Assembly (NCBI GenBank): GCA_030429005.1 | Contig: JAUIDP010000025.1 | Span: 1 to 40,986 of the forward strand | Origin: Gammaproteobacteria bacterium | Lineage (GTDB): Bacteria; Pseudomonadota; Gammaproteobacteria; Steroidobacterales; Woeseiaceae | Length of the DNA stretch: 40,986 nt | Reading direction: 5' to 3' | Shown: in pieces, positions 34,467 to 40,986 of the stretch | Numbering within the stretch: the first letter of the stretch is position 1 | Layout: every line of letters begins with the position of its first letter | Position numbers and translations under genes: made by a program | Notes under the pieces: model-generated | What the model was told of the DNA's origin: nothing | What the model saw: only the letters and a program-made list of their open reading frames with translations | The model's database searches: none

Positions 34467-34898
34467 ATGACTTGGTGGGCTTGGATGGTTCTCGGACTGG
34501 TGCTGCTCGGTATTGAACTGTTTGCAGTGGACGCGCAGTTCTACCTCGTATTCCTCGGCGTTTCTGCGGCAATTGTCGGACTGCTGGGCCTGTTCGGGAT
34601 CAGCCTCCCGGAATGGGGTCAGTGGCTGGTGTTCGCAGTACTCGCCCTGTTCTTCTTCTTTACGTTTCGTCGAACCCTTTACTCGAAGATCCGCAGTGGC
34701 GGCGAAACCTACCCGGAGTCGATTTCCGGCGAATCCATCAACCTGGCCGACGATCTTGAACCCGGGAAGGAGGTTCGTACCCAGTACCGAGGCAGTGACT
34801 GGACGGTGCGCAATGTTGGCGATGCTGTCATCGCCGGTGGTTCGCGGGCAAGAGTGGTCAAGGTCGACGGCCTGACCCTGCACGTTGCAGCCGAGTAA
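34467..34898 (+). CDS. NfeD-like membrane protein
   Basis: 143 residues from the ATG at 34467 (AAGGAG at 34454-34459). Two or three N-terminal helices (MVLGLVLLGIELFAVDAQFYLVFLGVSAAIVGLLGLFG; WLVFAVLALFFFFTF) are followed by a C-terminal OB-fold-like NfeD domain (SISGESINLADDLEPGKEVRTQYRGSDWTVRN...VVKVDGLTLHVA). It is a short NfeD without the ClpP-like protease part. NfeD genes almost always sit beside stomatin-like genes, as here (start of the paraslipin 23 bases later), and the two products interact in the membrane. Confidence 0.9.
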   Translation: MTWWAWMVLGLVLLGIELFAVDAQFYLVFLGVSAAIVGLLGLFGISLPEWGQWLVFAVLALFFFFTFRRTLYSKIRSGGETYPESISGESINLADDLEPGKEVRTQYRGSDWTVRNVGDAVIAGGSRARVVKVDGLTLHVAAE

Positions 34899-34921
34899 GC
34901 AGATAAACAGGGAGAATAGAC

Positions 34922-35869
34922 ATGGATAATACGCTGATCGTAGTACTCGTCTTCGTCTTCGTCGCGACAATTATTCTGTTCAAGACGGCCGTCGTCGTGC
35001 CGCAACAGAGCGCTTACGTCGTCGAACGACTGGGCAAGTTCCGGCGCAAGCTGGATGCCGGGTTTCACATACTGTTCCCGTTTCTTGACAAGGTTGCCTA
35101 CAAGCACACGCTGAAAGAGCAGGCTGTCGATATCGCCGAGCAGGTGTGCATCACGCGGGACAACGTCCAGGTCGGCGTTGACGGCGTCTTGTACATGCAG
35201 GTGCTGGATCCCGCACGCGCGTCCTACGGAATCGGCAACTACCTGTTTGCGATTGCACAGCTTGCCCAAACGACACTGCGTTCCGAGATCGGCAAGATCG
35301 ACCTTGACCGCACGTTCGAGGAACGCGGCATGATCAATGCCAATGTCGTATCCGAACTGGACAAGGCATCTGATCCCTGGGGCGTCAAGGTGCTCCGTTA
35401 TGAGATCAAGAACATCAATCCGCCGCAGGACGTATTGCATGCGATGGAAAAGCAGATGCGTGCCGAGAGGGAGAAGCGTGCCGTCGTACTGAATTCGGAA
35501 GGTGAACGGGATGCCAAGATCAACCAGGCCGAGGGCGAGAAGCAGCGCGTCATCAAGGAATCCGAAGCGGCCAAGACGCAGCAGATTAACGAGGCCGAGG
35601 GCGAGGCCCAGGCAATCCTTGCAGTGGCGACGGCGACAGCCGAAGGATTGCGCCAGGTCGCCGCGAGCATGACCGCGAAAGGCGGCGCAGAAGCCATGCA
35701 GTTGCGTGTTGCCGAGCAGTACATCGCCGAGTTTGGCAATCTTGCGAAGACCGGCAATACCTTTGTCGTGCCTGCAAACCTCGGCGACCTGACATCGATG
35801 ATGGCTCTCGCGACCGACATCGCCAAAGGCAGGAAGTCGCCGGCGCCGTTAGCTCCGGCGTCGGACTGA
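34922..35869 (+). CDS. paraslipin, SPFH/stomatin-like (QmcA-type)
   Basis: 315 residues. An N-terminal membrane anchor (about 3-21) is followed by the SPFH domain (VVPQQSAYVVERLGKFRRKLDAGFHILFPFLDKVAYKHTLKEQAVDIAEQ) and GIGNYLFAIAQLAQTTLRSEIGKIDLDRTFEER, NANVVSELDKASDPWGVKVLRYEIKNI. Then comes a long charged coiled coil (AMEKQMRAEREKRAVVLNSEGERDAKINQAEGEKQRVIKESEAA) and a hydrophobic tail. This is the paraslipin line (QmcA in E. coli). It forms membrane oligomers that cooperate with NfeD and quality-control proteases. GGAG at 34911-34914 is seven bases from the ATG. Its last 21 bases overlap the end of relA on the other strand. Confidence 0.92.
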   Translation: MDNTLIVVLVFVFVATIILFKTAVVVPQQSAYVVERLGKFRRKLDAGFHILFPFLDKVAYKHTLKEQAVDIAEQVCITRDNVQVGVDGVLYMQVLDPARASYGIGNYLFAIAQLAQTTLRSEIGKIDLDRTFEERGMINANVVSELDKASDPWGVKVLRYEIKNINPPQDVLHAMEKQMRAEREKRAVVLNSEGERDAKINQAEGEKQRVIKESEAAKTQQINEAEGEAQAILAVATATAEGLRQVAASMTAKGGAEAMQLRVAEQYIAEFGNLAKTGNTFVVPANLGDLTSMMALATDIAKGRKSPAPLAPASD

Positions 35870-37981
35870 TACGACGTTCGGGATATTTTCGAGGCGGCCG
35901 ATTGCCGCACTGAGCGTGGGCAGGTCGCGAATATCGAGGCTGATATTCATCACCGACTGCATCGTCTTGCGGTCGGTGTGAGTCTTCACGCTGGTGACGT
36001 TGGCATCCTCGTCCGCCAGCACGGCGCTGATGTCGCGCAGGAGTCCGCTGCGGTCCATCGCCCGCAGTTGCAAGTCGACCGGGTAGGTTGACGCGGCCGA
36101 ATTGCCCCAGCTGACTTCGATCAGGCGCTCGGGGTGCTTCTGGTTCAGGTTCAGGAAGTTTCCGCAATCGGCACGGTGAATACTGACGCCCCGGCCCTGG
36201 GTGATGTAGCCGACAATCGGCTCCGGCGGGACCGGCCGGCAGCAACGTGCAAAGTTCGACAAAAGGTCGCCGACGCCGCTAATGGCCACGGCGGACCTGT
36301 CTTTGCCCTTGCGAGCTGCCGGACGTCGCGTGCGCAGGATTTCAGGTGCTGCATCGCCGCGCAGGTGTTGCAGTGCGGTCGCTATTGATGCAGCAGTCAG
36401 GTCGCCGCTTCCCAGTGCAACACAGAGGTCATCGGTATTTTTCTGCTTCAACTGCCTGGCGATATCTTCGTTGGCGATATCGCGGACAGACAGCCGCGAC
36501 AGTTCCCGGTCGAGAATATCCTTTCCCTGCCGCAGGTGCTGGTCGCGGTCCTGCTGGCGATACCAGTTGCGTACCTTGGCCCGGGCTTTCGAACTGGCGA
36601 GGTAGCCGAGCTTCGGGCTTAGCCAGTCGCGGCTGGGCTGCGCCTGGCTACCGGTAATGATTTCGACCTGGTCGCCGTTTTGCACCTTGTAAGTGAGTGG
36701 CACGATGCGGCCGTTGACCTTGGCGCCCTTGCAGCGATGTCCGACCTGGGTATGCACGTGGTAAGCAAAATCGAGCGGTGTCGCATTTGCCGCCAGTTCG
36801 ACGACGTCGCCTTTCGGGCTGACGGCGTAGACACGATCTTCGAAGACGTCGCCACGCAATTGCCCAAGGAGGTCGTCGTCGCTGTTACCGGGCTCGAGCA
36901 ACTTGCGCAGGAACTCGATTTTCCGGTCGAAAGCGGCCGGCGAACCACCGCCTTCCTTGTAGCGCCAGTGCGCAGCGATACCGAGTTCGGCCTGGCGATG
37001 CATGTCGTGGGTGCGAATCTGGATCTCGACGGTCTTCCCTTCAGGGCCGATGACCGCCGTGTGCAACGAGCGGTAGTCGTTCTCCTTCGGGTTGGCGATG
37101 TAGTCGTCAAACTCGCCGGGCAGGTACGACCAGAGATTATGCACGGCGCCGAGGGCCGCGTAACAGTCCTTGACATCATTCACCAGCAGGCGCACGGCGC
37201 GGATGTCATACAGGGTCTCCAGCCCGCGGTCCTTGCGTTGCATCTTGCGCCAGATGCTGTAGATGTGTTTCGGTCGCCCTGAAATGCTGGCCTCGATTGA
37301 TTGCCTTGCGAGTTCGCCCTGCAACGCTTCTTTGACCTGTTCGATAAAGTGCTCCCGTTCCGCGCGTTTTTCCTTCAGCGCAGCGGCGATGGACTGGTAG
37401 GTGTCCGGTTCGAGGTAGCGGAAGGCGAGGTCCTCCAGCTCCCATTTCAATTGCCAGACGCCCAGCCGGCTGGCCAGCGGCGCGTAGATTTCCCGGGACT
37501 CGATCGCCACGCGAATCTGCTCATCCCTTGGCGCCTGCTTCGCCTCGCGCAAACGATACAGCTGCTCCGCAATGCGCACGAGCACCAGCCGAATGTCGGA
37601 AACCATGGCCAGCAACATCTTGCGCAATGCATCGGACTGCTGGACGGCCAGCGATTCACCCGGCTGCCAGTCGTCCGGTAACTTGAACTCACCCAGTTGT
37701 TCCAGTCCAAGAACAATTCGAGAAATATCAGACAAATCATTGTTTTCAATATCATTAACACTAATGACATTTTCCCGAACCAACGGGTAAATCGATGCCG
37801 CGGCCGCCAGTCTCGCCGGCAGTTCGAGCGTCGAGACGATCGCCGCCAGCGCCTGGCCTTCCGCGACAGCGGCCCTTGCGCCGGCGTTGCCGGTTGCTGT
37901 CGCAAGCAACTGCTGGCAGCGCGCGACGAGGCCGTCGGCGGCAGCATTGTCGATCGTTGTGTGCGTATCGTTTGCGGACAT
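35849..37981 (-). CDS. relA: RelA-type (p)ppGpp synthetase
   Basis: About 710 residues from the ATG at 37981 (an upstream frame to 38074 is possible). The N-terminal HD-like region lacks the His-Asp pair needed for hydrolysis. The synthetase region YAPLASRLGVWQLKWELEDLAFRYLEP, GRPKHIYSIWRKMQRKD and VEIQIRTHDMHRQAELGIAAHWRYKEG is intact, and the acidic E-F-D-D motif (residue 290 on) marks the monofunctional RelA class against the R-x-K-D of bifunctional SpoT. TGS (VYAVSPKGDVVELAANATPLDFAYHVHT), helical, zinc-finger-type (FARCCRPVPPEPIVGYIT) and ACT domains follow. It senses uncharged tRNA on the ribosome and makes ppGpp. The 3' end overlaps the paraslipin gene by 21 bases. Confidence 0.92.
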   Translation of the reverse strand: MSANDTHTTIDNAAADGLVARCQQLLATATGNAGARAAVAEGQALAAIVSTLELPARLAAAASIYPLVRENVISVNDIENNDLSDISRIVLGLEQLGEFKLPDDWQPGESLAVQQSDALRKMLLAMVSDIRLVLVRIAEQLYRLREAKQAPRDEQIRVAIESREIYAPLASRLGVWQLKWELEDLAFRYLEPDTYQSIAAALKEKRAEREHFIEQVKEALQGELARQSIEASISGRPKHIYSIWRKMQRKDRGLETLYDIRAVRLLVNDVKDCYAALGAVHNLWSYLPGEFDDYIANPKENDYRSLHTAVIGPEGKTVEIQIRTHDMHRQAELGIAAHWRYKEGGGSPAAFDRKIEFLRKLLEPGNSDDDLLGQLRGDVFEDRVYAVSPKGDVVELAANATPLDFAYHVHTQVGHRCKGAKVNGRIVPLTYKVQNGDQVEIITGSQAQPSRDWLSPKLGYLASSKARAKVRNWYRQQDRDQHLRQGKDILDRELSRLSVRDIANEDIARQLKQKNTDDLCVALGSGDLTAASIATALQHLRGDAAPEILRTRRPAARKGKDRSAVAISGVGDLLSNFARCCRPVPPEPIVGYITQGRGVSIHRADCGNFLNLNQKHPERLIEVSWGNSAASTYPVDLQLRAMDRSGLLRDISAVLADEDANVTSVKTHTDRKTMQSVMNISLDIRDLPTLSAAIGRLENIPNVVSVRRRS

Positions 37982-38015
37982 TTCCGGGTGGTTCAATGGT
38001 GTGCTAGTGCTGGCA

Positions 38016-38026
38016 ATAACCGTTAT
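38016..38026. promoter_or_regulatory. palindrome in the relA/yebC divergent promoter region
   Basis: ATAACCGTTAT is a perfect 5-bp inverted repeat around one central base. It lies in the 104-base gap between relA (start 37981) and yebC (start 38086), next to a TATGAT on the minus strand that would serve as relA -10. It could be an operator shared by both genes or only a chance dyad. Confidence 0.3.
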
Positions 38027-38085
38027 CATACGCGGTGTTTCCGGCAGCGGGATGACCGGGCAAAGTTTGGGCAAAGTGACAGGAC

Positions 38086-38829
38086 ATGGCAGGACACAGT
38101 AAATGGGCGAATATCCAGCATCGCAAGGGTGCCCAGGATAAGAAGCGCGGCAAACTATTCACGAAGCTGATTCGAGAGATCACCGTGGCGGCGAAAATGG
38201 GCGGCGGCGACATCGCGGCGAATCCGCGGTTGCGGCTGGCGGTCGACAAGGCCAAGGCGCAGAGCATGCCGAAAGACAATATCGAGCGGGCGATCAAGCG
38301 CGGTTCGGGTGACCTGGACGGCGCTGAATTCCAGGAGATCCGCTACGAGGGCTATGGCCCCGGCGGCACCGCGGTCATGGTTGACTGCCTGACCGACAAC
38401 CACAATCGCACCGTCGCCGAAGTCCGGCACGCGTTTTCCAAGTTTGGCGGCAACCTGGGTACCGACGGCTCGGTGAGCTACCTGTTCAATCACGTCGGAC
38501 AGATGCTGTTCGCTGCGGGCAACGACGAAGACGTGGTCATGGAGGCCGCGATTGACGCCGGTGCGGAAGACGTCATCGTCGATTCGGACCAGTCGATCGA
38601 AGTCCTGACGGATCCCGCTGAGTTCGAGGAAGTGCGCGACAGGATCGTTGCGTCCGGCCTGCAGCCGGACAACGCCGAATTGACGATGCGGGCGTCGACA
38701 AGCGCGGAGCTGGATGAGAAAGCCGCCGGCTCGATGGTCAAGATGCTGGAAATGCTGGAGGATCTCGATGATGTACAGCAGGTCTACAGCAATGCCGATA
38801 TATCGGACGACATCCTCGAGCGACTCTGA
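38086..38829 (+). CDS. yebC: YebC/PmpR-family protein
   Basis: 247 residues (family about 245). The N-terminus [42 protein letters not shown] is diagnostic, followed by [24 protein letters not shown] and [22 protein letters not shown]. YebC proteins were named as DNA-binding regulators; recent work on the family also ties them to relief of ribosome stalling. It precedes ruvC-ruvA-ruvB in the usual gammaproteobacterial order, with an eight-base gap. Confidence 0.96.
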   Translation: MAGHSKWANIQHRKGAQDKKRGKLFTKLIREITVAAKMGGGDIAANPRLRLAVDKAKAQSMPKDNIERAIKRGSGDLDGAEFQEIRYEGYGPGGTAVMVDCLTDNHNRTVAEVRHAFSKFGGNLGTDGSVSYLFNHVGQMLFAAGNDEDVVMEAAIDAGAEDVIVDSDQSIEVLTDPAEFEEVRDRIVASGLQPDNAELTMRASTSAELDEKAAGSMVKMLEMLEDLDDVQQVYSNADISDDILERL

Positions 38830-38837
38830 GACCGCCA

Positions 38838-39359
38838 TTGAACAAGCAACGCCGCATACTTGGAATCGACCCGGGTTCCCGGGTTACCGGGTTTGGTGTG
38901 CTGGACTTCACCGGGGATATGCCATCCTACGTCGCCAGCGGTACTGTCAGGAGCCTGCAGGGGTCGTTCCCGGAGCGACTGCGGCAGATTTACGAGGCCG
39001 TCGGTGAAATCGTGTCGCAATACCAGCCGGACATCGTCGCTATCGAGACCGTCTTCATGGCGCGCAATGCCGGCAGCGCGTTAAAGCTTGGCCAGGCTCG
39101 CTCGGCGGCGTTGTGCGCAACCTTTGCGAGTAATGTCGATGTCGTCGAGTATTCGCCGCGTGAAATCAAGCAGGCGGTCGTCGGTACCGGCGCCGCCCGC
39201 AAGGAACAGGTACAACACATGGTGGTATCGATGCTGCAACTCGATGCCAGTCCGTCGGCGGATGCTGCAGATGCGTTGGCCGCCGCCATATGTCATGGCC
39301 ATCAGCGTGCCGTGCGGGAGCGTCTCGGCGCACACAACAGAGTGGCCGGCCTAAGATGA
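38838..39359 (+). CDS. ruvC: Holliday junction resolvase RuvC
   Basis: 173 residues, starting with a TTG at 38838 (MNKQRRILGIDPGSR). The four acidic metal ligands are present: Asp11, Glu70 (VAIETVF), Asp142 and Asp145 (ADAADAL). It cuts Holliday junctions symmetrically as a dimer with RuvAB. The stop overlaps the ruvA start in ATGA. A rare start codon and weak ribosome binding site may keep the nuclease low relative to RuvAB. Confidence 0.96.
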   Translation: MNKQRRILGIDPGSRVTGFGVLDFTGDMPSYVASGTVRSLQGSFPERLRQIYEAVGEIVSQYQPDIVAIETVFMARNAGSALKLGQARSAALCATFASNVDVVEYSPREIKQAVVGTGAARKEQVQHMVVSMLQLDASPSADAADALAAAICHGHQRAVRERLGAHNRVAGLR

Positions 39360-39946
39360 TCGGTTCCCTGCGTGGCAGGCTCGCCGCGAAACAGGCACCA
39401 CACATCGTCGTGGACTGCCAGGGGGTCGGCTACGAAGTGGAGACACCGATGTCGACCTTTCTCGATCTGCCTGCCGTGGGTGAAGAGTTGTTCATTCACA
39501 CGCACTTGCTGGTGCGGGAGGACGCGCAACTGCTGTACGGTTTCGCCAGTGAAGCTGAAAGGACGCTGTTCCGCACGGTGCTCAGGATCTCCGGTGTCGG
39601 GGCGAGGATGGGGCTTGCCATCCTGTCCGCAATGAGTGAGGCCGATTTCCGGCGCTGTGTCGAGTACGAGGACACCGCCACGCTGGTCAAGATTCCCGGT
39701 GTTGGCAAGAAAACCGCGGAGCGACTGATTATCGAGATGCGCGACAAGCTGCAGCCCGCCGCGACGGCAGCTGGCGGCCCCCGTCGTGTCACTGCCGCGA
39801 CCAGTCCCCGTTCCGAGGCCGTCGATGCGTTGGTGTCGCTCGGTTACAAGGTCAACGAGGTCAACCGGATGATCGGCAACCTGGATACCGACGGAAGTAC
39901 GGCGGAAGACATCATTCGACAGGCCCTGCGGCAGGCGGCGAACTAG
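39356..39946 (+). CDS. ruvA: Holliday junction helicase subunit RuvA
   Basis: 196 residues (MIGSLRGRLAAKQAPHIVVDCQGVGYEVE). The OB-fold N-terminus, two helix-hairpin-helix motifs (LRISGVGARMGLAIL; LVKIPGVGKKTAERLI) and the C-terminal RuvB-binding domain (SEAVDALVSLGYKVNEVNRMI) are in order. RuvA tetramers hold the junction while RuvB hexamers pull DNA. The ATG lies in the ruvC stop (ATGA overlap). ruvB follows after three bases. Confidence 0.97.
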   Translation: MIGSLRGRLAAKQAPHIVVDCQGVGYEVETPMSTFLDLPAVGEELFIHTHLLVREDAQLLYGFASEAERTLFRTVLRISGVGARMGLAILSAMSEADFRRCVEYEDTATLVKIPGVGKKTAERLIIEMRDKLQPAATAAGGPRRVTAATSPRSEAVDALVSLGYKVNEVNRMIGNLDTDGSTAEDIIRQALRQAAN

Positions 39947-39949
39947 CTC

Positions 39950-40986
39950 GTGGCCAGCATCGAACACGAGCGACTGACCAGCGCGGAACCGGCAAGCGAC
40001 GACCGGGCGTTTGATCGGGCGATTCGGCCGAGCAGTCTGCAGGACTACGTCGGCCAGGCCGATGTCAAGCAGCAGATGGGCATATTTATCGAGGCGGCAC
40101 GCCGGCGTGGCGAAGCCCTCGACCACGTGCTGATTTTCGGTCCCCCCGGACTGGGCAAGACCACACTGGCACATATCGTTGCGAACGAAATGGGCGTCAA
40201 CCTGCGCCAGACGTCGGGACCCGTCCTCGAAAGGCCCGGTGACCTTGCGGCGATCCTGACCAACCTGGAGCCGAATGACGTGCTGTTCGTCGACGAGATT
40301 CACCGTCTCAGCCCGGTCGTTGAGGAAGTGCTGTATCCGGCTATGGAAGACTTCCAGCTGGATATCATGATCGGTGAAGGTCCTGCTGCACGGTCCATCA
40401 AGCTGGACCTGCCGCCGTTCACGCTGGTTGGTGCGACGACCCGTGCCGGGCTGCTGACTTCGCCGCTGCGAGATCGCTTTGGCATTGTTCAGCGCCTGGA
40501 GTTTTACACGATCGAGGACCTGCAATCGATCGCCAGGCGATCGGCCGGTATCCTGAACCTGCCGATCGAGGCGCCGGGGGCTAACCAGATCGCAAGGCGT
40601 GCGCGCGGCACACCGCGTATCGCCAATCGCCTGTTGCGGCGTGTCAGGGACTTTGCCGAAGTCGAAGGTGACGGCGTGGTGACTGACGGAATTGCGAAAC
40701 GCGCGATGGATATGCTCAAGGTCGACCCCAACGGCTTCGACGCAATGGATCGGCGTGTCTTGCAGACGATCGTTGAGAAATTCGATGGCGGCCCCGTGGG
40801 CATCGAGAGCTTGTCAGCAGCGGTCGGCGAAGAACGAGGCACGATCGAAGACGTCATTGAGCCGTACCTGATCCAGCAAGGGTTCATGATGCGCACCGCT
40901 CGCGGCAGGGTGGCCACGAAAAATACCTACTTGCATCTTGGCCTGGAACCTCCGGTGGCGGAGCATGCCGCGGAGTTGCCGTTGTT
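39950..40986 (+). CDS. ruvB: Holliday junction helicase RuvB, cut at window edge
   Basis: A GTG at 39950 opens a frame that stays open to the last base (345 codons), close to full family length, so only a few residues are probably missing. Features: [29 protein letters not shown], Walker A GPPGLGKT (64-71), Walker [13 protein letters not shown], the sensor-like [18 protein letters not shown] and the C-terminal winged helix ([54 protein letters not shown]). It is the ATPase motor of branch migration. It overlaps nothing else and completes the ruvCAB operon. Confidence 0.97.
   Translation, partial: MASIEHERLTSAEPASDDRAFDRAIRPSSLQDYVGQADVKQQMGIFIEAARRRGEALDHVLIFGPPGLGKTTLAHIVANEMGVNLRQTSGPVLERPGDLAAILTNLEPNDVLFVDEIHRLSPVVEEVLYPAMEDFQLDIMIGEGPAARSIKLDLPPFTLVGATTRAGLLTSPLRDRFGIVQRLEFYTIEDLQSIARRSAGILNLPIEAPGANQIARRARGTPRIANRLLRRVRDFAEVEGDGVVTDGIAKRAMDMLKVDPNGFDAMDRRVLQTIVEKFDGGPVGIESLSAAVGEERGTIEDVIEPYLIQQGFMMRTARGRVATKNTYLHLGLEPPVAEHAAELPL

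Noticed and set aside
39302..40525. 407-codon minus-strand frame opposite ruvA and ruvB
   Set aside because: It spans two well-supported genes on the other strand and has no motif of its own.
1..40986. CRISPR arrays, tRNA/rRNA genes, insertion sequences, prophage
   Set aside because: No spaced repeats of array type, no cloverleaf-like or rRNA sequence, and no transposase, integrase or phage structural gene were seen.

Overview
The window is gene-dense, GC-rich bacterial chromosome. I see no tRNA, rRNA, CRISPR array, insertion sequence or prophage. The gene set and order (yebC-ruvC-ruvA-ruvB, a RelA-type ppGpp synthetase, sucA-sucB-lpdA, EF-G2, ArfB, a TfpX/TfpZ-like pilin accessory protein) point to an aerobic, free-living gammaproteobacterium. 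AlkB and formate-tetrahydrofolate ligase would fit a marine or sediment lineage such as Woeseiaceae, but that placement is a guess. Both ends are cut: an ExeA-like ATPase runs off the left edge and ruvB off the right edge. No gene-free stretch exceeds 300 bases; the longest is 7744-7989, upstream of fusA, where I find no convincing element.

Layout. 1-5640: ExeA-like ATPase, diverging from an RND efflux pair that is followed by a palindromic terminator. 5659-11258: EF-G2, a pilin-accessory membrane protein, a YugP-type zinc peptidase and an SLC13/RCK transporter. 11259-14194: many small genes: a sigma-54-type promoter before a 76-residue protein, a two-gene ribbon-helix-helix (RHH) module, a coiled-coil membrane protein with a 34-residue microprotein, and an SPFH protein paired with an Arc-like RHH protein. 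14211-18689: a DUF3300 protein whose ribosome binding site lies in a hairpin, an NTF2-like secreted protein, a lipoprotein, a Cys-rich protein and a membrane protein with an apparent threefold repeat. 18889-25152: fhs, a third RHH gene beside a CadC-like/TPR regulator, arfB, an MFS transporter and an outer-membrane barrel. 25304-27195: alkB and a DUF5658 membrane protein behind a second sigma-54-type promoter. 27288-34318: the 2-oxoglutarate dehydrogenase operon and an AGCS amino-acid symporter. 34467-40986: NfeD/paraslipin, relA, yebC and the ruv genes.

The most interesting themes are regulatory. Each of the three small RHH proteins belongs to a transcription unit with short tandem direct repeats just upstream (periods of 8, 8 and 11 bp), which suggests autoregulatory operators. 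Two sigma-54 (-24/-12) matches precede uncharacterised small membrane or hypothetical genes. The DUF3300 gene has its Shine-Dalgarno locked in a perfect 10-bp stem. Convergent genes mostly meet with overlapping or abutting stop codons and no terminator.
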